NCBI GenBank assembly: GCA_934255405.1
Contig: CAKQNT010000014.1
Span: 1 to 43,169, forward strand
Length of the DNA: 43,169 bases
From: an uncultured Alphaproteobacteria bacterium
Lineage (GTDB): Bacteria > Pseudomonadota > Alphaproteobacteria > RF32 > CAG-239
Reading direction: 5' to 3'
Each line of letters starts with the position of its first letter. Positions within the stretch are counted from its first letter, which is position 1. A program made the translations under genes and the position numbers. This document shows, in pieces, positions 23,508 to 32,061 of the stretch. The notes under the pieces were generated by a model that saw nothing but the letters and a program-made list of their open reading frames with translations, was not told the DNA's origin and made no database searches.

Positions 23508-24437
23508 TTAAGCGGTTATGCTAAACTTATTGCGAATTTGCCGAAAAGCGTCTTTGAGAATCGGGAATCTGCGATCGTCGGCGGCAATTCCATAAAACAA
23601 CAGACTGCTAAAACGTTCCAGCAATAAGAGCAAAAGCGGCGTTTCAACAGCAGAGAGCCCTCCGATATTGTCCGGAGTTGCATAGACTTCAGTTAGTATC
23701 GCCGTGTTGTTGAGGCTGATGTTGTTAAAAGAGGCAAGAGTTGATATCTCGGCAATAATGTCGTCAATGTTTTTGCGATTTTCCGGCGTCTTGGCGTATG
23801 TGCAGACATCTTGGCCGGACACAAGGCGGATAAGAAAATCTGTAGCACGCGGAGCCAGCCAATGCCAAAAATTATAAGCATTGTCATTTTTGGCGCTGGC
23901 AGCAATAGCCGATCCGGTGAATATATCGCGTAGCAAAGTGGCGGTTTCTGATGTTTCATCAAGACTGAAAACAATGGAGTTGTTACGGCCGGATTTGATG
24001 ATATGGTTTTTATCTTTGTTAAGCCAGCCATTAAAGTAAGCGTCAATAACAGGTTGTCGAAAAATTTCGCTGATAAATTCATTCGGGCGGCATTGGGAAA
24101 AGTTGACAATATGGCTGTTGTTGAGTTTTGAGGGAGAAAGTAACAGCAAATCTCTTCTTAAAAATTGCGGTTCGGAGGCAATTAACAAAATATGCGGCGC
24201 AGAAGTTTGTTCAAAGCTGAAGTTAAAGGTTTGGCGGCTGTTTTGCAGGCGTCCGGTGTCTCTGAATATAAAATCGGTGGCGTTGGCTTCATCAGCCTCT
24301 TGCGGCAGACATATAATATTTATGCGATGTCCGACTTTTTGCAGTTCTGCGGCAAGGTATAATCCTAGTGCTGAGGCTCCCAGAATGGATATGTCTTGTG
24401 GCGTAGTTGCGCCGGTTGTATTTTTGTTAAAGAACAT
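23508..24437 (-). CDS. Ketopantoate-reductase-like Rossmann protein, divergent
   Basis: The 309-aa protein has an N-terminal Rossmann motif ISILGASALGLYLAAEL (about 17-33) followed by a second strand HRINIICLP. This is the layout and length of ketopantoate reductase (PanE/ApbA), which reduces 2-dehydropantoate with NADPH for CoA synthesis. The C-terminal helical half is divergent. In the segment NFWHWLAPRATDFL, where PanE has WxKLxxNxxxNPL, the catalytic Lys appears to be Trp and the Asn residues are missing. A true PanE role is therefore doubtful. It starts three bases after the rsmB stop behind AAGGA, and a 67-base gap separates it from the WecA-like gene. A related NAD(P)-binding or non-catalytic role is possible. 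Confidence 0.6.
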   Translation of the reverse strand: MFFNKNTTGATTPQDISILGASALGLYLAAELQKVGHRINIICLPQEADEANATDFIFRDTGRLQNSRQTFNFSFEQTSAPHILLIASEPQFLRRDLLLLSPSKLNNSHIVNFSQCRPNEFISEIFRQPVIDAYFNGWLNKDKNHIIKSGRNNSIVFSLDETSETATLLRDIFTGSAIAASAKNDNAYNFWHWLAPRATDFLIRLVSGQDVCTYAKTPENRKNIDDIIAEISTLASFNNISLNNTAILTEVYATPDNIGGLSAVETPLLLLLLERFSSLLFYGIAADDRRFPILKDAFRQIRNKFSITA

Positions 24438-24439
24438 GG

Positions 24440-25696
24440 TTATTCCTTGTGCAAGATTGCAATAAAGAAACCATCGGCACCGCCGAAGGTCTGTAGGTTT
24501 GAAGGTAGAATGCGCACCCAGCCTTCAACAGATTGCAGTTCTTTTAGTTCCGTCGGCAAAACCGGCTTATCAAGCACATAAGGCGAAGTTTTTACAAATT
24601 CGGAAATTTGTTTTTCTCCTTCGGTTTTGGCTAAAGAGCAGGTGCAATACAGCAAGATTCCGTTTGGTTTGAGAGCATTATCGGCTAGGGTTAAAAATTG
24701 TTTTTGCAAATCGGCAGATTTGGCAATATCTGCGGCAGATTTGATGTGAACAATCTCCGGATGACGGCGCAAAGTTCCGGTGGCGGAGCAAGGAGCATCA
24801 AGCAATATTATATCAAAGGGTTCATCAGAAAAATTGCGTAAATATTCTAATCCGTCCGCACATATAGTTTTTTCAGTTGACATGTTTAGTCTTTGGAGGT
24901 TTTCCGATAATCTTTTTAATCGGGCGGGAGATACGTCTACGGCGGTTACTCGGGCGCCGGCATTAATTAATTGGGCGGTTTTCCCTCCCGGTGCGGCGCA
25001 CAAATCCAAAACCCGTTTCCCTTTTATATCTCCCAACAATTTTACCGGTAAAGCCGAAGAAAAATCCTGCACCCACCATAATCCTTCGTTATAGCCAGCA
25101 ATTTTGGCCGGCGATCCGTCATTTTTTAGACGATTGGTGCCCAGAGGAAGAATGGTGGCGTTAGGAAGCTTTACACCGGTTTTGACGCTGATATCCAGCG
25201 CCGGTTCTTTGATGGCGGCTTTTTCTATCAAGGAAGCGGTTTTGCGGCCGTAATCATTGTTTATTAATCCTCGAAAATCGTTGGGGAAAAACAAGCCGGT
25301 GTCTTCTTGAATAAATTTTTCTTTGTCGGCGCATACCTTGCGTAAAACAGCGTTAACGAATCCGCCGACAAATTTATTGAGATGTTTTTTGGTGATGTCT
25401 ACATAACTGTTAATTACGGCATAATCAGGGGTGCGCAGATACAAAACTTCGGTTGCTCCTAAAATAAGCGCGTAGTACCCGAAAGCAGAATCTTTAGGCA
25501 GCTTTTTCTTGATAAAGTTTTTGAGTACCTGCTTGATATATACCAGATGGCGCAAAGATGTCTGCACCAGCATATTGATAAATGGTAAATCATTTGCAGC
25601 TTGCGAATCGAGGTGCGATTTTGCTTCGGCAGCAAAAACTTTTTGCTCTAAAATTTCTTGCAGTATCAGTGCGGCTTGCAATCTTGGGTCAGACAT
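24440..25696 (-). CDS. rsmB: 16S rRNA (cytosine967-C5)-methyltransferase RsmB
   Basis: RsmB uses SAM to methylate C967 of 16S rRNA. The 418-aa protein has an N-terminal NusB-like RNA-binding domain (about 1-140: RLQAALILQEILE, FINMLVQTSLRHL, VNAVLRKV) and a Rossmann methyltransferase domain. The latter has WWVQDFSSALPV, the SAM loop VLDLCAAPGGKTAQL, LLDAPCSATGTLRRHPE and LLYCTCSLAKTEGE. The two motif cysteines, in DAPCS and CTCS, are both present as needed for the RNA m5C mechanism. The open frame begins at a TTG (25702); the ATG at 25696 is preferred, with AAAGGA upstream. It heads a four-gene minus-strand operon and is divergent from leuS. Confidence 0.95.
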   Translation of the reverse strand: MSDPRLQAALILQEILEQKVFAAEAKSHLDSQAANDLPFINMLVQTSLRHLVYIKQVLKNFIKKKLPKDSAFGYYALILGATEVLYLRTPDYAVINSYVDITKKHLNKFVGGFVNAVLRKVCADKEKFIQEDTGLFFPNDFRGLINNDYGRKTASLIEKAAIKEPALDISVKTGVKLPNATILPLGTNRLKNDGSPAKIAGYNEGLWWVQDFSSALPVKLLGDIKGKRVLDLCAAPGGKTAQLINAGARVTAVDVSPARLKRLSENLQRLNMSTEKTICADGLEYLRNFSDEPFDIILLDAPCSATGTLRRHPEIVHIKSAADIAKSADLQKQFLTLADNALKPNGILLYCTCSLAKTEGEKQISEFVKTSPYVLDKPVLPTELKELQSVEGWVRILPSNLQTFGGADGFFIAILHKE

Positions 25697-25760
25697 TTCC
25701 AAAATCCTTTCGCGCTCATTGTATTTAATGCCAAGAATAAAAACAAGAGGCTATTTTTGC

Positions 25761-25788
25761 TTGTCAAAAATATTAAAATTCGTATAAT
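25761..25788 (+). promoter_or_regulatory. leuS sigma-70 promoter
   Basis: TTGTCA (25761-25766) and a perfect TATAAT (25783-25788) are separated by 16 bases in the gap between divergent rsmB and leuS. The predicted transcript starts near 25795, which rules out the far-upstream in-frame start codon at 25658 and supports a start at 25841 or 25904. Confidence 0.75.
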
Positions 25789-25840
25789 AACCCGTCTAGG
25801 CAATTTAAACTTTATAAACGATAAAATTTGGGACGGAAAA

Positions 25841-28300
25841 ATGAATAATAATCATAAGTACGACGGTAAAGACAGTTTTGCAGAATGGCAGAAAGAATGG
25901 CCGATGGAAGACCGTTATAATTTTAAGAAAATTGAGAAAAAATGGCAGGCAATCTGGGATGAAGAAAAAGCTTACCATGTTGACATTGATAAAAGCAAAC
26001 CCAAATTTTATGCGTTGGTCGAATTCCCGTATCCATCCGGCGCCGGCTTGCACGTGGGGCATCCGCGTTCTTATACCGCGCTTGATGTAATTGCCCGCAA
26101 AAAGAGAATGCAGGGCTTTAATGTTTTGTATCCGATGGGTTTTGATGCTTTTGGTTTGCCGGCGGAAAACTATGCCATCAAGACCGGTGTGCATCCGGCG
26201 GTTTCAACTAAGGCCAATATTGAAAACTTTACCCGCCAATTGAAGTCTATCGGTTTTAGCTTTGATTGGGACAGATGTATCAGCACTTGTGATCCAGAGT
26301 ATTATAAGTGGACACAGTGGATGTTTATCAAGTTCTTTGAAAAAGGCTTGGCTTATAAAGATAAAATTGCCATTAACTGGTGTCCGTCCTGCAAAGTTGG
26401 GTTGGCTAATGAAGAGGTTGTTAACGGTCATTGCGAACGTTGCGGGGCAGAAGTTGTCCGCCGCAATAAAGAGCAGTGGATGATTGCTATTACCAAATAT
26501 GCCGACCGCCTTATTAATGATTTGGACGATTTGGATTTTATTGATCGCGTTAAATCTCAGCAAATTAATTGGATAGGGCGTTCAGAAGGTGCAGAGCTGG
26601 ATTTTAAATTTGGTAATGATAAGCTGACGGTGTTTACTACTCGTCCGGATACGGCGTTTGGCGTTACTTATATGGTTATGGCGCCGGAGCATGAGTTTGT
26701 GCAAAAATATATGGATAAGTTTGAGAATCCGGAAGAAGTTAAGGCATATGTGGAGGCAACCGCCAAAAAGTCTGATTTGCAGCGTACTCAAGATGACACT
26801 AAAACCGGTGTGGAGTTGAAGGGAGTTAAAGCAGTTAATCCGTTTACCGGAGCAGAAATTCCGGTGTTTATTTCTGATTATGTTTTGACCGGATATGGTA
26901 CCGGAGCAATTATGGCAGTGCCGGCGCATGATCAGCGCGATTATGACTTTGCAAAGGTATTTAATTTGCCGATTATTCAGGTTTTGGAAGGCGGCGATAT
27001 TTCTGAAAAGGCTTGGGAAGAAGACGGTGCGCATATCAATTCCGGTTTCTTGAATGGAATGAATAAAGAAGAGGGCATGAAGGCGGCAATTGACTATGCC
27101 GTTAAGAACGGGTTTGGACGCGCCAAGGTTAACTTCAAACTGAGAGACTGGGTGTTCTCTCGTCAGAGGTATTGGGGAGAGCCTATCCCGATGGTTTATT
27201 GTGAACATTGCGGTTGGCAACCAATACCGGAATCTGAATTGCCGCTGACTTTGCCGGAGGTTCCGGATTATCATCCGAACGATGAAGGCGAATCGCCGTT
27301 GTCTAAGGCAGGAGATTGGCTTAACGCAACTTGTCCGAAATGCGGTGGATATGCGCGCCGAGAAACAGATACTATGCCGAACTGGGCGGGATCTTCTTGG
27401 TATTTTCTGCGCTACTGCGATCCGCACAATGATAAAGAATTTGCTTCTAAAGAAGCTTTGGATTATTGGATGAATGTAGATTGGTACAACGGAGGCATGG
27501 AGCATACTACTCTGCACTTGTTGTATTCGCGCTTTTGGCATAAATTCCTTTATGACTGCGGTCTGGTTCCAACCAAAGAGCCGTATAATAAACGTACTTC
27601 GCATGGTATGATTTTGGCCTCTAACGGCGAAAAAATGTCTAAGTCACGCGGCAATGTGATTAATCCTGATGATATTGTTGATGCCTATGGCGCCGATACT
27701 TTCCGCTTGTATGAAATGTTTATCGGACCGTTTGATCAGGTGGCAATGTGGTCTGACGAGAGCCTGATGGGCGTATATCGTTTTGTTGGCAAAATATATA
27801 GCTTGTTTAAGAAAGTGAATAAAGACGCTAAGACCTCTGAAACAGATTTGAGGGCTATGCATAAGTGTATTTTAGAAGTTACCGAGCGTATTGATCAGAT
27901 GAAGTTTAATACCGCGGTTTCTTCTTTGATGACTTATGTGAACTATCTGGGAGGCAAAGAGCAGATTTCAGTTGAGGAGTATAGCACGCTTATCCGTATG
28001 ATGTGTCCGTTTACTCCGCATTTATCTGAAGAAATGTGGGCACGCATGGGGTATAATAATTTGGCAGTTACCGCTGAGTGGCCGGTGGGTGATGCTAAGT
28101 TGGCAGAAGATAATGTTGTTACTTATGCAGTGCAAATATGCGGAAAAGTCCGCGGCACTATAGAAATGCCCAAAGATGCTCCGAGAGAAGATGTTGAAAA
28201 AGCGGCTTTGGCGATTAGCAATGTTCAGCGCCAGCTGGAAGGCAAAGAAGTTAAGAAAATTATTGTCGTACCCAACAAAATTGTTAACATTGTTGCTTAG
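25841..28300 (+). CDS. leuS: Leucyl-tRNA synthetase
   Basis: LeuRS charges tRNA-Leu and edits misactivated amino acids. The product is about 819 aa, normal for bacterial LeuRS. It has the class I HIGH motif PYPSGAGLHVGHPRSYTALD, zinc-type cysteines around INWCPSCKVGLANEEV, and the CP1 editing domain (VFTTRPDTAFGVTYMVMAPEH, then YGTGAIMAVPAHDQRD with the editing Asp). The second catalytic half has NWAGSSWYFLRY and the KMSKS loop GEKMSKSRGNVI. An anticodon-binding C-terminal domain ends in YAVQICGKVRGTIEMP. The ATG at 25841 (GGACGG upstream) gives a roughly 20-residue N-terminal extension relative to the common MEDRYNFKKIEKKWQ start at 25904; either is possible. lptE follows after 12 bases, as in E. 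coli. Confidence 0.96.
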   Translation: MNNNHKYDGKDSFAEWQKEWPMEDRYNFKKIEKKWQAIWDEEKAYHVDIDKSKPKFYALVEFPYPSGAGLHVGHPRSYTALDVIARKKRMQGFNVLYPMGFDAFGLPAENYAIKTGVHPAVSTKANIENFTRQLKSIGFSFDWDRCISTCDPEYYKWTQWMFIKFFEKGLAYKDKIAINWCPSCKVGLANEEVVNGHCERCGAEVVRRNKEQWMIAITKYADRLINDLDDLDFIDRVKSQQINWIGRSEGAELDFKFGNDKLTVFTTRPDTAFGVTYMVMAPEHEFVQKYMDKFENPEEVKAYVEATAKKSDLQRTQDDTKTGVELKGVKAVNPFTGAEIPVFISDYVLTGYGTGAIMAVPAHDQRDYDFAKVFNLPIIQVLEGGDISEKAWEEDGAHINSGFLNGMNKEEGMKAAIDYAVKNGFGRAKVNFKLRDWVFSRQRYWGEPIPMVYCEHCGWQPIPESELPLTLPEVPDYHPNDEGESPLSKAGDWLNATCPKCGGYARRETDTMPNWAGSSWYFLRYCDPHNDKEFASKEALDYWMNVDWYNGGMEHTTLHLLYSRFWHKFLYDCGLVPTKEPYNKRTSHGMILASNGEKMSKSRGNVINPDDIVDAYGADTFRLYEMFIGPFDQVAMWSDESLMGVYRFVGKIYSLFKKVNKDAKTSETDLRAMHKCILEVTERIDQMKFNTAVSSLMTYVNYLGGKEQISVEEYSTLIRMMCPFTPHLSEEMWARMGYNNLAVTAEWPVGDAKLAEDNVVTYAVQICGKVRGTIEMPKDAPREDVEKAALAISNVQRQLEGKEVKKIIVVPNKIVNIVA

Positions 28301-28312
28301 AAGGAAGCTTTT

Positions 28313-28864
28313 ATGGGCAAAAAACTTTTAGTGTTGCTAGTGGCCGGAATATTGGCCGGATGCGGTTTTGAGCCGTTGTATGTGCAGCGAAAGACCACGG
28401 GATTGTGGTATTTTGGCGGTAAGACTGATGTGTCGATAACTACAGAGATGGCAAAAATAAAAGTTGAACCGATAGCCGATCGTTTTGGCCAGCAGGTGCG
28501 CAACGAACTATTGGATTTGCTCACTCCTAAAGGAGCGCCAAAGAATCCGAGTTATCGTCTTAAGGCAAAATTGGTTTCTCGCGAGGTGGTTCAGCAGGCA
28601 ATGCGTAATGATATCACCGCCACCAGCGAGAGAGTTACTTATAAGATTGAGTATAAGTTGCTGAAGGACAGTGATACTTTGGTTAAAGGCGACAGCGTGG
28701 CATATGTAAGCTACGATATTATGGCGAATCCATATTCCACAACAATGGCACAAAAAAAGACCGAAGCCGACGCTGCTAAAATTATAGCCAATGATATTGC
28801 GTTGCGTTTGGGGGCTTATTTCCATTCTCAGCTATCAGCAAAAGAGGTTGGCAGTGATATATAA
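28313..28864 (+). CDS. lptE: LPS-assembly lipoprotein LptE
   Basis: LptE is the outer-membrane lipoprotein that plugs the LptD barrel and is needed for LPS insertion. The 183-aa protein has a lipoprotein signal peptide with lipobox LAGC (Cys near residue 17), then GFEPLYV, an alpha/beta region typical of the family (IKVEPIADRFGQQVRNELLDLL) and a C-terminal helix (AAKIIANDIALRLGAYF). Sequence similarity within LptE is low, so the call also rests on the leuS-lptE-holA order, which is conserved in proteobacteria, and on lptD at 2205. AAGGA precedes the ATG. It overlaps holA by 11 bases. Confidence 0.88.
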   Translation: MGKKLLVLLVAGILAGCGFEPLYVQRKTTGLWYFGGKTDVSITTEMAKIKVEPIADRFGQQVRNELLDLLTPKGAPKNPSYRLKAKLVSREVVQQAMRNDITATSERVTYKIEYKLLKDSDTLVKGDSVAYVSYDIMANPYSTTMAQKKTEADAAKIIANDIALRLGAYFHSQLSAKEVGSDI

Positions 28865-29885
28865 GGCTGCGCAAATAGAAAAATATCTAAAAAAGCCGGA
28901 GATGAATATCAAAGGCTTTTTGGTTTATGGCAGCAATGAGGGACTGGTTGCGGAGTATGTGCGTAAGCTGATTTTGAGTGTTTCGGCAGATTTGTATGAT
29001 CCGTTTGCGGTGGTGTATCTGAACGGAGCTGATGTAAATTCTGATCCGGGGCTGATGATTTCTGAATATAACAGTCAATCGCTGATGGGCGGGCGACGAG
29101 CAATAGTGATTAAAGATGCTGATAATAATTTAACTAAGCACCTGAAAGCATTGTTGGAAAACTATAATTCAGATAGTCTGCTGATTATCTCATCGGCAAG
29201 CCTAAATAAAAAATCTTCGTTGGTGGTTCTGGCCGAGGGTAATGAAAATATGGCAGCGGTTGCCTGCTATGAAGACCGTGATGAAGATATATTTTCTACG
29301 GCGCGCAGCTGTTTTATTGAGGCAGGAGTGACGATTAATAATGAGGCTTTGCAATTGCTATGTGCGCGTATGTCTAATGATCGTCTGACTAATTTGGGCG
29401 AGATTGAAAAACTGATTACTTATATCGGTGACAAAAAGAATGTTACTCCCGATGATATTAGAGCCGTGATTGCCGATCAGTCTTCTTCTTCCAGTGAAGA
29501 TATATGCTATTTTACTGCCGGCGGGTACAGCGCCAAAGCGCAGGCTGCTTTGCAAAAAATGCTAAATGAGGGTGAAGAGCCGGTTTCTATTACTCGTTCG
29601 TTGACATATCATTTTAATCGGTTGTTGACTTGTCAGGCGGTGATGGAAAAAGGCGAGAGTTTAGATAAGTCGGTAGACAAACTAGTGCCGAGAATTTTGT
29701 TTTATCGGGTGTCGGCGTTTAAGAGGCAGTTGGCAATCTGGCCTAAGGAGCGTTTGTTTTCGGTTTTGGAATTGTTGTATAAGTGTGAAAAAGATTGTAA
29801 AACTACCAATATGCCGGCAGCAGAAGTTTTGAGCTATACAATTTTGCAAATTGCTTCCGCTGCGGCTAAGTTGGCGCAACGTTAA
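28854..29885 (+). CDS. holA: DNA polymerase III delta subunit HolA
   Basis: HolA is the clamp-loader subunit that opens the beta clamp. The 343-aa protein has the delta-subunit layout: an N-terminal AAA+-like domain without a P-loop (GFLVYGSNEGLVAEYVRKL, about 22-40, and LMGGRRAIVIKDADN), then LTNLGEIEKLITYIG and the C-terminal helical collar (SITRSLTYHFNRLLTCQAVM, AEVLSYTILQIASAA). An ATG-initiated frame begins at 28791 but would overlap lptE by 74 bases. The GTG at 28854 has AGAGG six bases upstream and gives the family-standard start (VIYKAAQIEKYL), so it is preferred. The 3' end overlaps the convergent methyltransferase gene by 4 bases. Confidence 0.9.
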   Translation: MIYKAAQIEKYLKKPEMNIKGFLVYGSNEGLVAEYVRKLILSVSADLYDPFAVVYLNGADVNSDPGLMISEYNSQSLMGGRRAIVIKDADNNLTKHLKALLENYNSDSLLIISSASLNKKSSLVVLAEGNENMAAVACYEDRDEDIFSTARSCFIEAGVTINNEALQLLCARMSNDRLTNLGEIEKLITYIGDKKNVTPDDIRAVIADQSSSSSEDICYFTAGGYSAKAQAALQKMLNEGEEPVSITRSLTYHFNRLLTCQAVMEKGESLDKSVDKLVPRILFYRVSAFKRQLAIWPKERLFSVLELLYKCEKDCKTTNMPAAEVLSYTILQIASAAAKLAQR

Positions 29886-30580
29886 CCTAGTTTTTTGATG
29901 AAATCTTTGCGGTTGCGGCGTCCCATGCTCCAGAGGTTGCCAATGCCGTTAATCGGTTGTACCTCGTGTTTTGATTCAAAGTTAAAGTCACGGCTAAAAA
30001 ATAAAGATGTGGTTTTGGTGTAGCAATTCATAGGGCAGAAACCATAAAAATCAACTTGCAGCAGGTTGGCGGCGCGTAATGTGGCAATAGAATTTTGATA
30101 TTCTTTGCTGGTGTTGACACGGTCACTGTCATCTAGGATTATCAGTCCGCCAGGGGCTAGCCTTTGCAGGGCAGTGGCGCAACATTCGGCGCGGCGTTTG
30201 CCATCAACAATTATGACATCAAAATTTTCTTCATTTTCTAAAATTGCGTTTTCGTAGCCGATGCCTTCATCACGCCAAAGGACTGTTTGATTGGGAGCGG
30301 TTAATTCGGACTGCCATTTGGCAAACCAATCTGGGTTGTCCTCAATACTGGTAACTTTAAGCGCGCGGGCTGCCCAAAATTTGGAGGAATTGCCGCAGCC
30401 AAATTCAAAAATCTTTTTGCGCGAGTAGTCAAACTGGCTTAAATATTCTATTGTCGGATAAGTATACCATGGAATAGGGTTGCCATCTTTATCAATACAG
30501 CATTTGTTATCAATGGTGCGAGCAATGGCAAAATCTTGTTCCCACATATCAATGAATTTTTGGAATTTTTTGCTGTACAT
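29882..30580 (-). CDS. SAM-dependent methyltransferase-fold protein of unknown substrate
   Basis: The 232-aa protein has a class I methyltransferase core: the SAM loop IFEFGCGNSSKFWAARALK, then TSIEDNPDWFAKW with the acidic ribose-binding position, FDVIIVDGKRRAEC, and APGGLIILDDSDR. The target is unknown. The N-terminal PWYTYPTIEYLSQFD segment and the small size suggest a glycan- or surface-modification methyltransferase rather than an rRNA enzyme, but that is inference. A good GAAGGA ribosome site precedes the ATG. It is a single gene on the minus strand, overlapping the holA end by 4 bases and divergent from the DUF378 gene. Confidence 0.7.
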   Translation of the reverse strand: MYSKKFQKFIDMWEQDFAIARTIDNKCCIDKDGNPIPWYTYPTIEYLSQFDYSRKKIFEFGCGNSSKFWAARALKVTSIEDNPDWFAKWQSELTAPNQTVLWRDEGIGYENAILENEENFDVIIVDGKRRAECCATALQRLAPGGLIILDDSDRVNTSKEYQNSIATLRAANLLQVDFYGFCPMNCYTKTTSLFFSRDFNFESKHEVQPINGIGNLWSMGRRNRKDFIKKLG

Positions 30581-30598
30581 TTGTTTTCCTTCTTTGGC

Positions 30599-30628
30599 TT
30601 GAAAGCGTTGATTTGAGTTTTATATATT
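30599..30628 (+). promoter_or_regulatory. Candidate promoter of the DUF378 gene
   Basis: TTGAAA (30599-30604) and TATATT (30623-30628) are separated by 18 bases, upstream of an AAGGAG-type site and the ATG at 30663. Confidence 0.5.
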
Positions 30629-30662
30629 AATCGGATTACAAATATTTACAAGGAGATTAATC

Positions 30663-30878
30663 ATGAATGGTTTTTGGCGGAACTTGGCTATGATTTTGAC
30701 AATTATCGGCGGAATCAACTGGGGGCTGGTGGGAGCGTTTGACTTTGATTTGGTGGCGTTCCTGTTCGGTTCTATGAGTATTTTGAGCCGCATTGTTTAT
30801 ATCTTGGTTGGCTTATCGGCGTTGGCGATGATTTTTGTTCCGGCGTGTTCACTAAAAGCCCGTTTAATTGATAATTAA
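30663..30878 (+). CDS. DUF378 family small membrane protein
   Basis: The 71-aa protein has two membrane segments (about 8-26 and 43-61) and the DUF378 signature GGINWGLVGAFDFDLVAFLFG followed by LSRIVYILVGLSALAMIF. The family function is unknown. It is a typical length, with an AAGGAG ribosome site, its own candidate promoter and a strong terminator downstream, so it is probably a single-gene transcript. Confidence 0.85.
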   Translation: MNGFWRNLAMILTIIGGINWGLVGAFDFDLVAFLFGSMSILSRIVYILVGLSALAMIFVPACSLKARLIDN

Positions 30879-30907
30879 TTATGGGATTGTTTAGCCTACA
30901 AGGCAAT

Positions 30908-30939
30908 AAAAAACCCTGCTTTGATAAGCAGGGTTTTTT
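30908..30939. terminator. Bidirectional rho-independent terminator between DUF378 gene and rplI
   Basis: AAAAAACCCTGCTT (30908-30921) pairs perfectly with AAGCAGGGTTTTTT (30926-30939) around a TGAT loop. The GC core and T-tracts on both strands suit the convergent genes on either side. Confidence 0.92.
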
Positions 30940-30953
30940 GCTTTGGGGTCAGC

Positions 30954-31439
30954 TTATTCAGCTGAGAAAGCTTTGGCCTGTTTGCCAGCTTCATCATCAG
31001 TACGGGCAACGTTTACCAAAATGGTTTGAGAAACCTCAGGGTGGAGGTTTAGTTTAACCGTGTAAACACCCAAGTCTTTGATGGTTTTGTCAAGGTGAAC
31101 CTGACGACGCTCTACAGCAAAGCCAGCCTCTTTAACAGCGGCGGCAATGTCACGAATGGTAACAGAACCATAGAGTTGACCGGTTTCAGCGGCTTGACGA
31201 ATCAAAACAGCAGAGAAACCTTTGAGGGCTTCTGCCAGTTTGTCGGCTTCTTCGCGCAATTTCTTGTTGTGAGCCTCTAACTCAGCCTTCTGTTGTTCAT
31301 AGACAGCAAGGTTGGCTTCGGTTGCGCGCAGAGCTTTTTTGTTCGGCAACAGATAGTTACGAGCATAACCGTTTTTAACAGTTACTTTTTCGCCCATTTT
31401 ACCCAATTTTTCTACGTGTTCGAGCAGAATAACTTCCAT
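30954..31439 (-). CDS. rplI: 50S ribosomal protein bL9
   Basis: bL9 binds 23S rRNA near the L1 stalk base and helps maintain reading frame. The 161-aa protein opens with the N-terminal signature MEVILLEHVEKLGKMGEKV, then VKNGYARNYLLPNKKALRAT, the long connecting helix (about 40-75) and the C-terminal domain ending in LHPEVSQTILVNVAR. It is last in the rpsF-rpsR-rplI operon, 13 bases after rpsR, with a GGAG-type site. The short acidic C-terminal extension is ordinary. Confidence 0.97.
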   Translation of the reverse strand: MEVILLEHVEKLGKMGEKVTVKNGYARNYLLPNKKALRATEANLAVYEQQKAELEAHNKKLREEADKLAEALKGFSAVLIRQAAETGQLYGSVTIRDIAAAVKEAGFAVERRQVHLDKTIKDLGVYTVKLNLHPEVSQTILVNVARTDDEAGKQAKAFSAE

Positions 31440-31452
31440 TTCTTTTCTCCTC

Positions 31453-31680
31453 TTACATAGCTACATAAGGCAACAAGCCGAGGTAACGGGCGCGTTTGAT
31501 AGCACGAGCCAATTCTCTCTGCTTTTTGGCGGAAACTGAAGTGATGCGGCTGGGGATGATTTTGCCTTTTTCGGAAATATAACGAGAAAGCAATTTTACA
31601 TCTTTGTAGTCGATCTTGAGACCGTCTTCACCAGAAAACGGGCAGCTTTTTTTTCTTCTAAAGAATACTTGTTTAGCCAT
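31453..31680 (-). CDS. rpsR: 30S ribosomal protein bS18
   Basis: bS18 pairs with bS6 on the 30S platform. The 75-aa protein starts MAKQVFFRRKKSCPFSG and has the family core IDYKDVKLLSRYISEKGKIIPSRITSVSAKKQRELARAIKRARYLGLLPYV. The frame is open upstream, but the ATG at 31680 has AGGAGAG in the right place and gives the standard length. It lies between rpsF and rplI. Confidence 0.97.
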   Translation of the reverse strand: MAKQVFFRRKKSCPFSGEDGLKIDYKDVKLLSRYISEKGKIIPSRITSVSAKKQRELARAIKRARYLGLLPYVAM

Positions 31681-31690
31681 TTTTGCTCTC

Positions 31691-32029
31691 CTATTCTTCA
31701 ACTGCAGCAGCTTCAGAACTGTCAGCATTCATAGCATCAGAAAAATCTTCAACTTTGACAGTCATGTAGCGGATAATGTCTTCATTAACTCTGAGCAGAC
31801 GCTCATATTCGGCAATAGCCTGAGCCGGAGCAGAAATGTTCAACAGAACATAGTGGCCTTTGCGGTTCTTTTTGATGCGATAAGCAAGGTTCTTAAGACC
31901 CCAGTTATCAACGCGGACAACTTCACCACCCTGGTTAGCAATAACTTTGCTCATGTCAGATACAATGCTGCTAACTTGTGAAGCGCCCAAATCCTGACGT
32001 GCAATCAGCACGCTCTCATATTTGGTCAT
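31691..32029 (-). CDS. rpsF: 30S ribosomal protein bS6
   Basis: bS6 forms a heterodimer with bS18 that binds 16S rRNA. The 112-aa protein has the ferredoxin-like fold typical of bS6: YESVLIARQDL, VSDMSKVIANQGGEVVRVDNWGLKNLAYRIKKNRKGHYVLLNISAP and ERLLRVNEDIIRYMTVKVE, with an acidic tail. The long open frame extends 36 codons upstream, but AAGGAG precedes the ATG at 32029, and a promoter plus structured leader occupy the extension. It is first in the operon. Confidence 0.97.
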   Translation of the reverse strand: MTKYESVLIARQDLGASQVSSIVSDMSKVIANQGGEVVRVDNWGLKNLAYRIKKNRKGHYVLLNISAPAQAIAEYERLLRVNEDIIRYMTVKVEDFSDAMNADSSEAAAVEE

Positions 32030-32061
32030 TAGATAAATCTCCTTATGGATTCTCAACAAAT

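Noticed and set aside
25658..25840. Upstream extension of leuS by 61 codons
   Set aside because: It overlaps the rsmB start and lies upstream of or within the TTGTCA/TATAAT promoter, so it would not be transcribed from it. No LeuRS homology is evident.
26582..27604. 340-codon open frame antisense to leuS
   Set aside because: It lies fully inside leuS on the other strand, has no ribosome site and reads as a basic, low-quality protein. It is a shadow of leuS codon use.
28791..28853. ATG start for holA inside lptE
   Set aside because: It would overlap lptE by 74 bases and lacks a ribosome site. The GTG at 28854 has AGAGG at ideal spacing and gives the family-standard N terminus.
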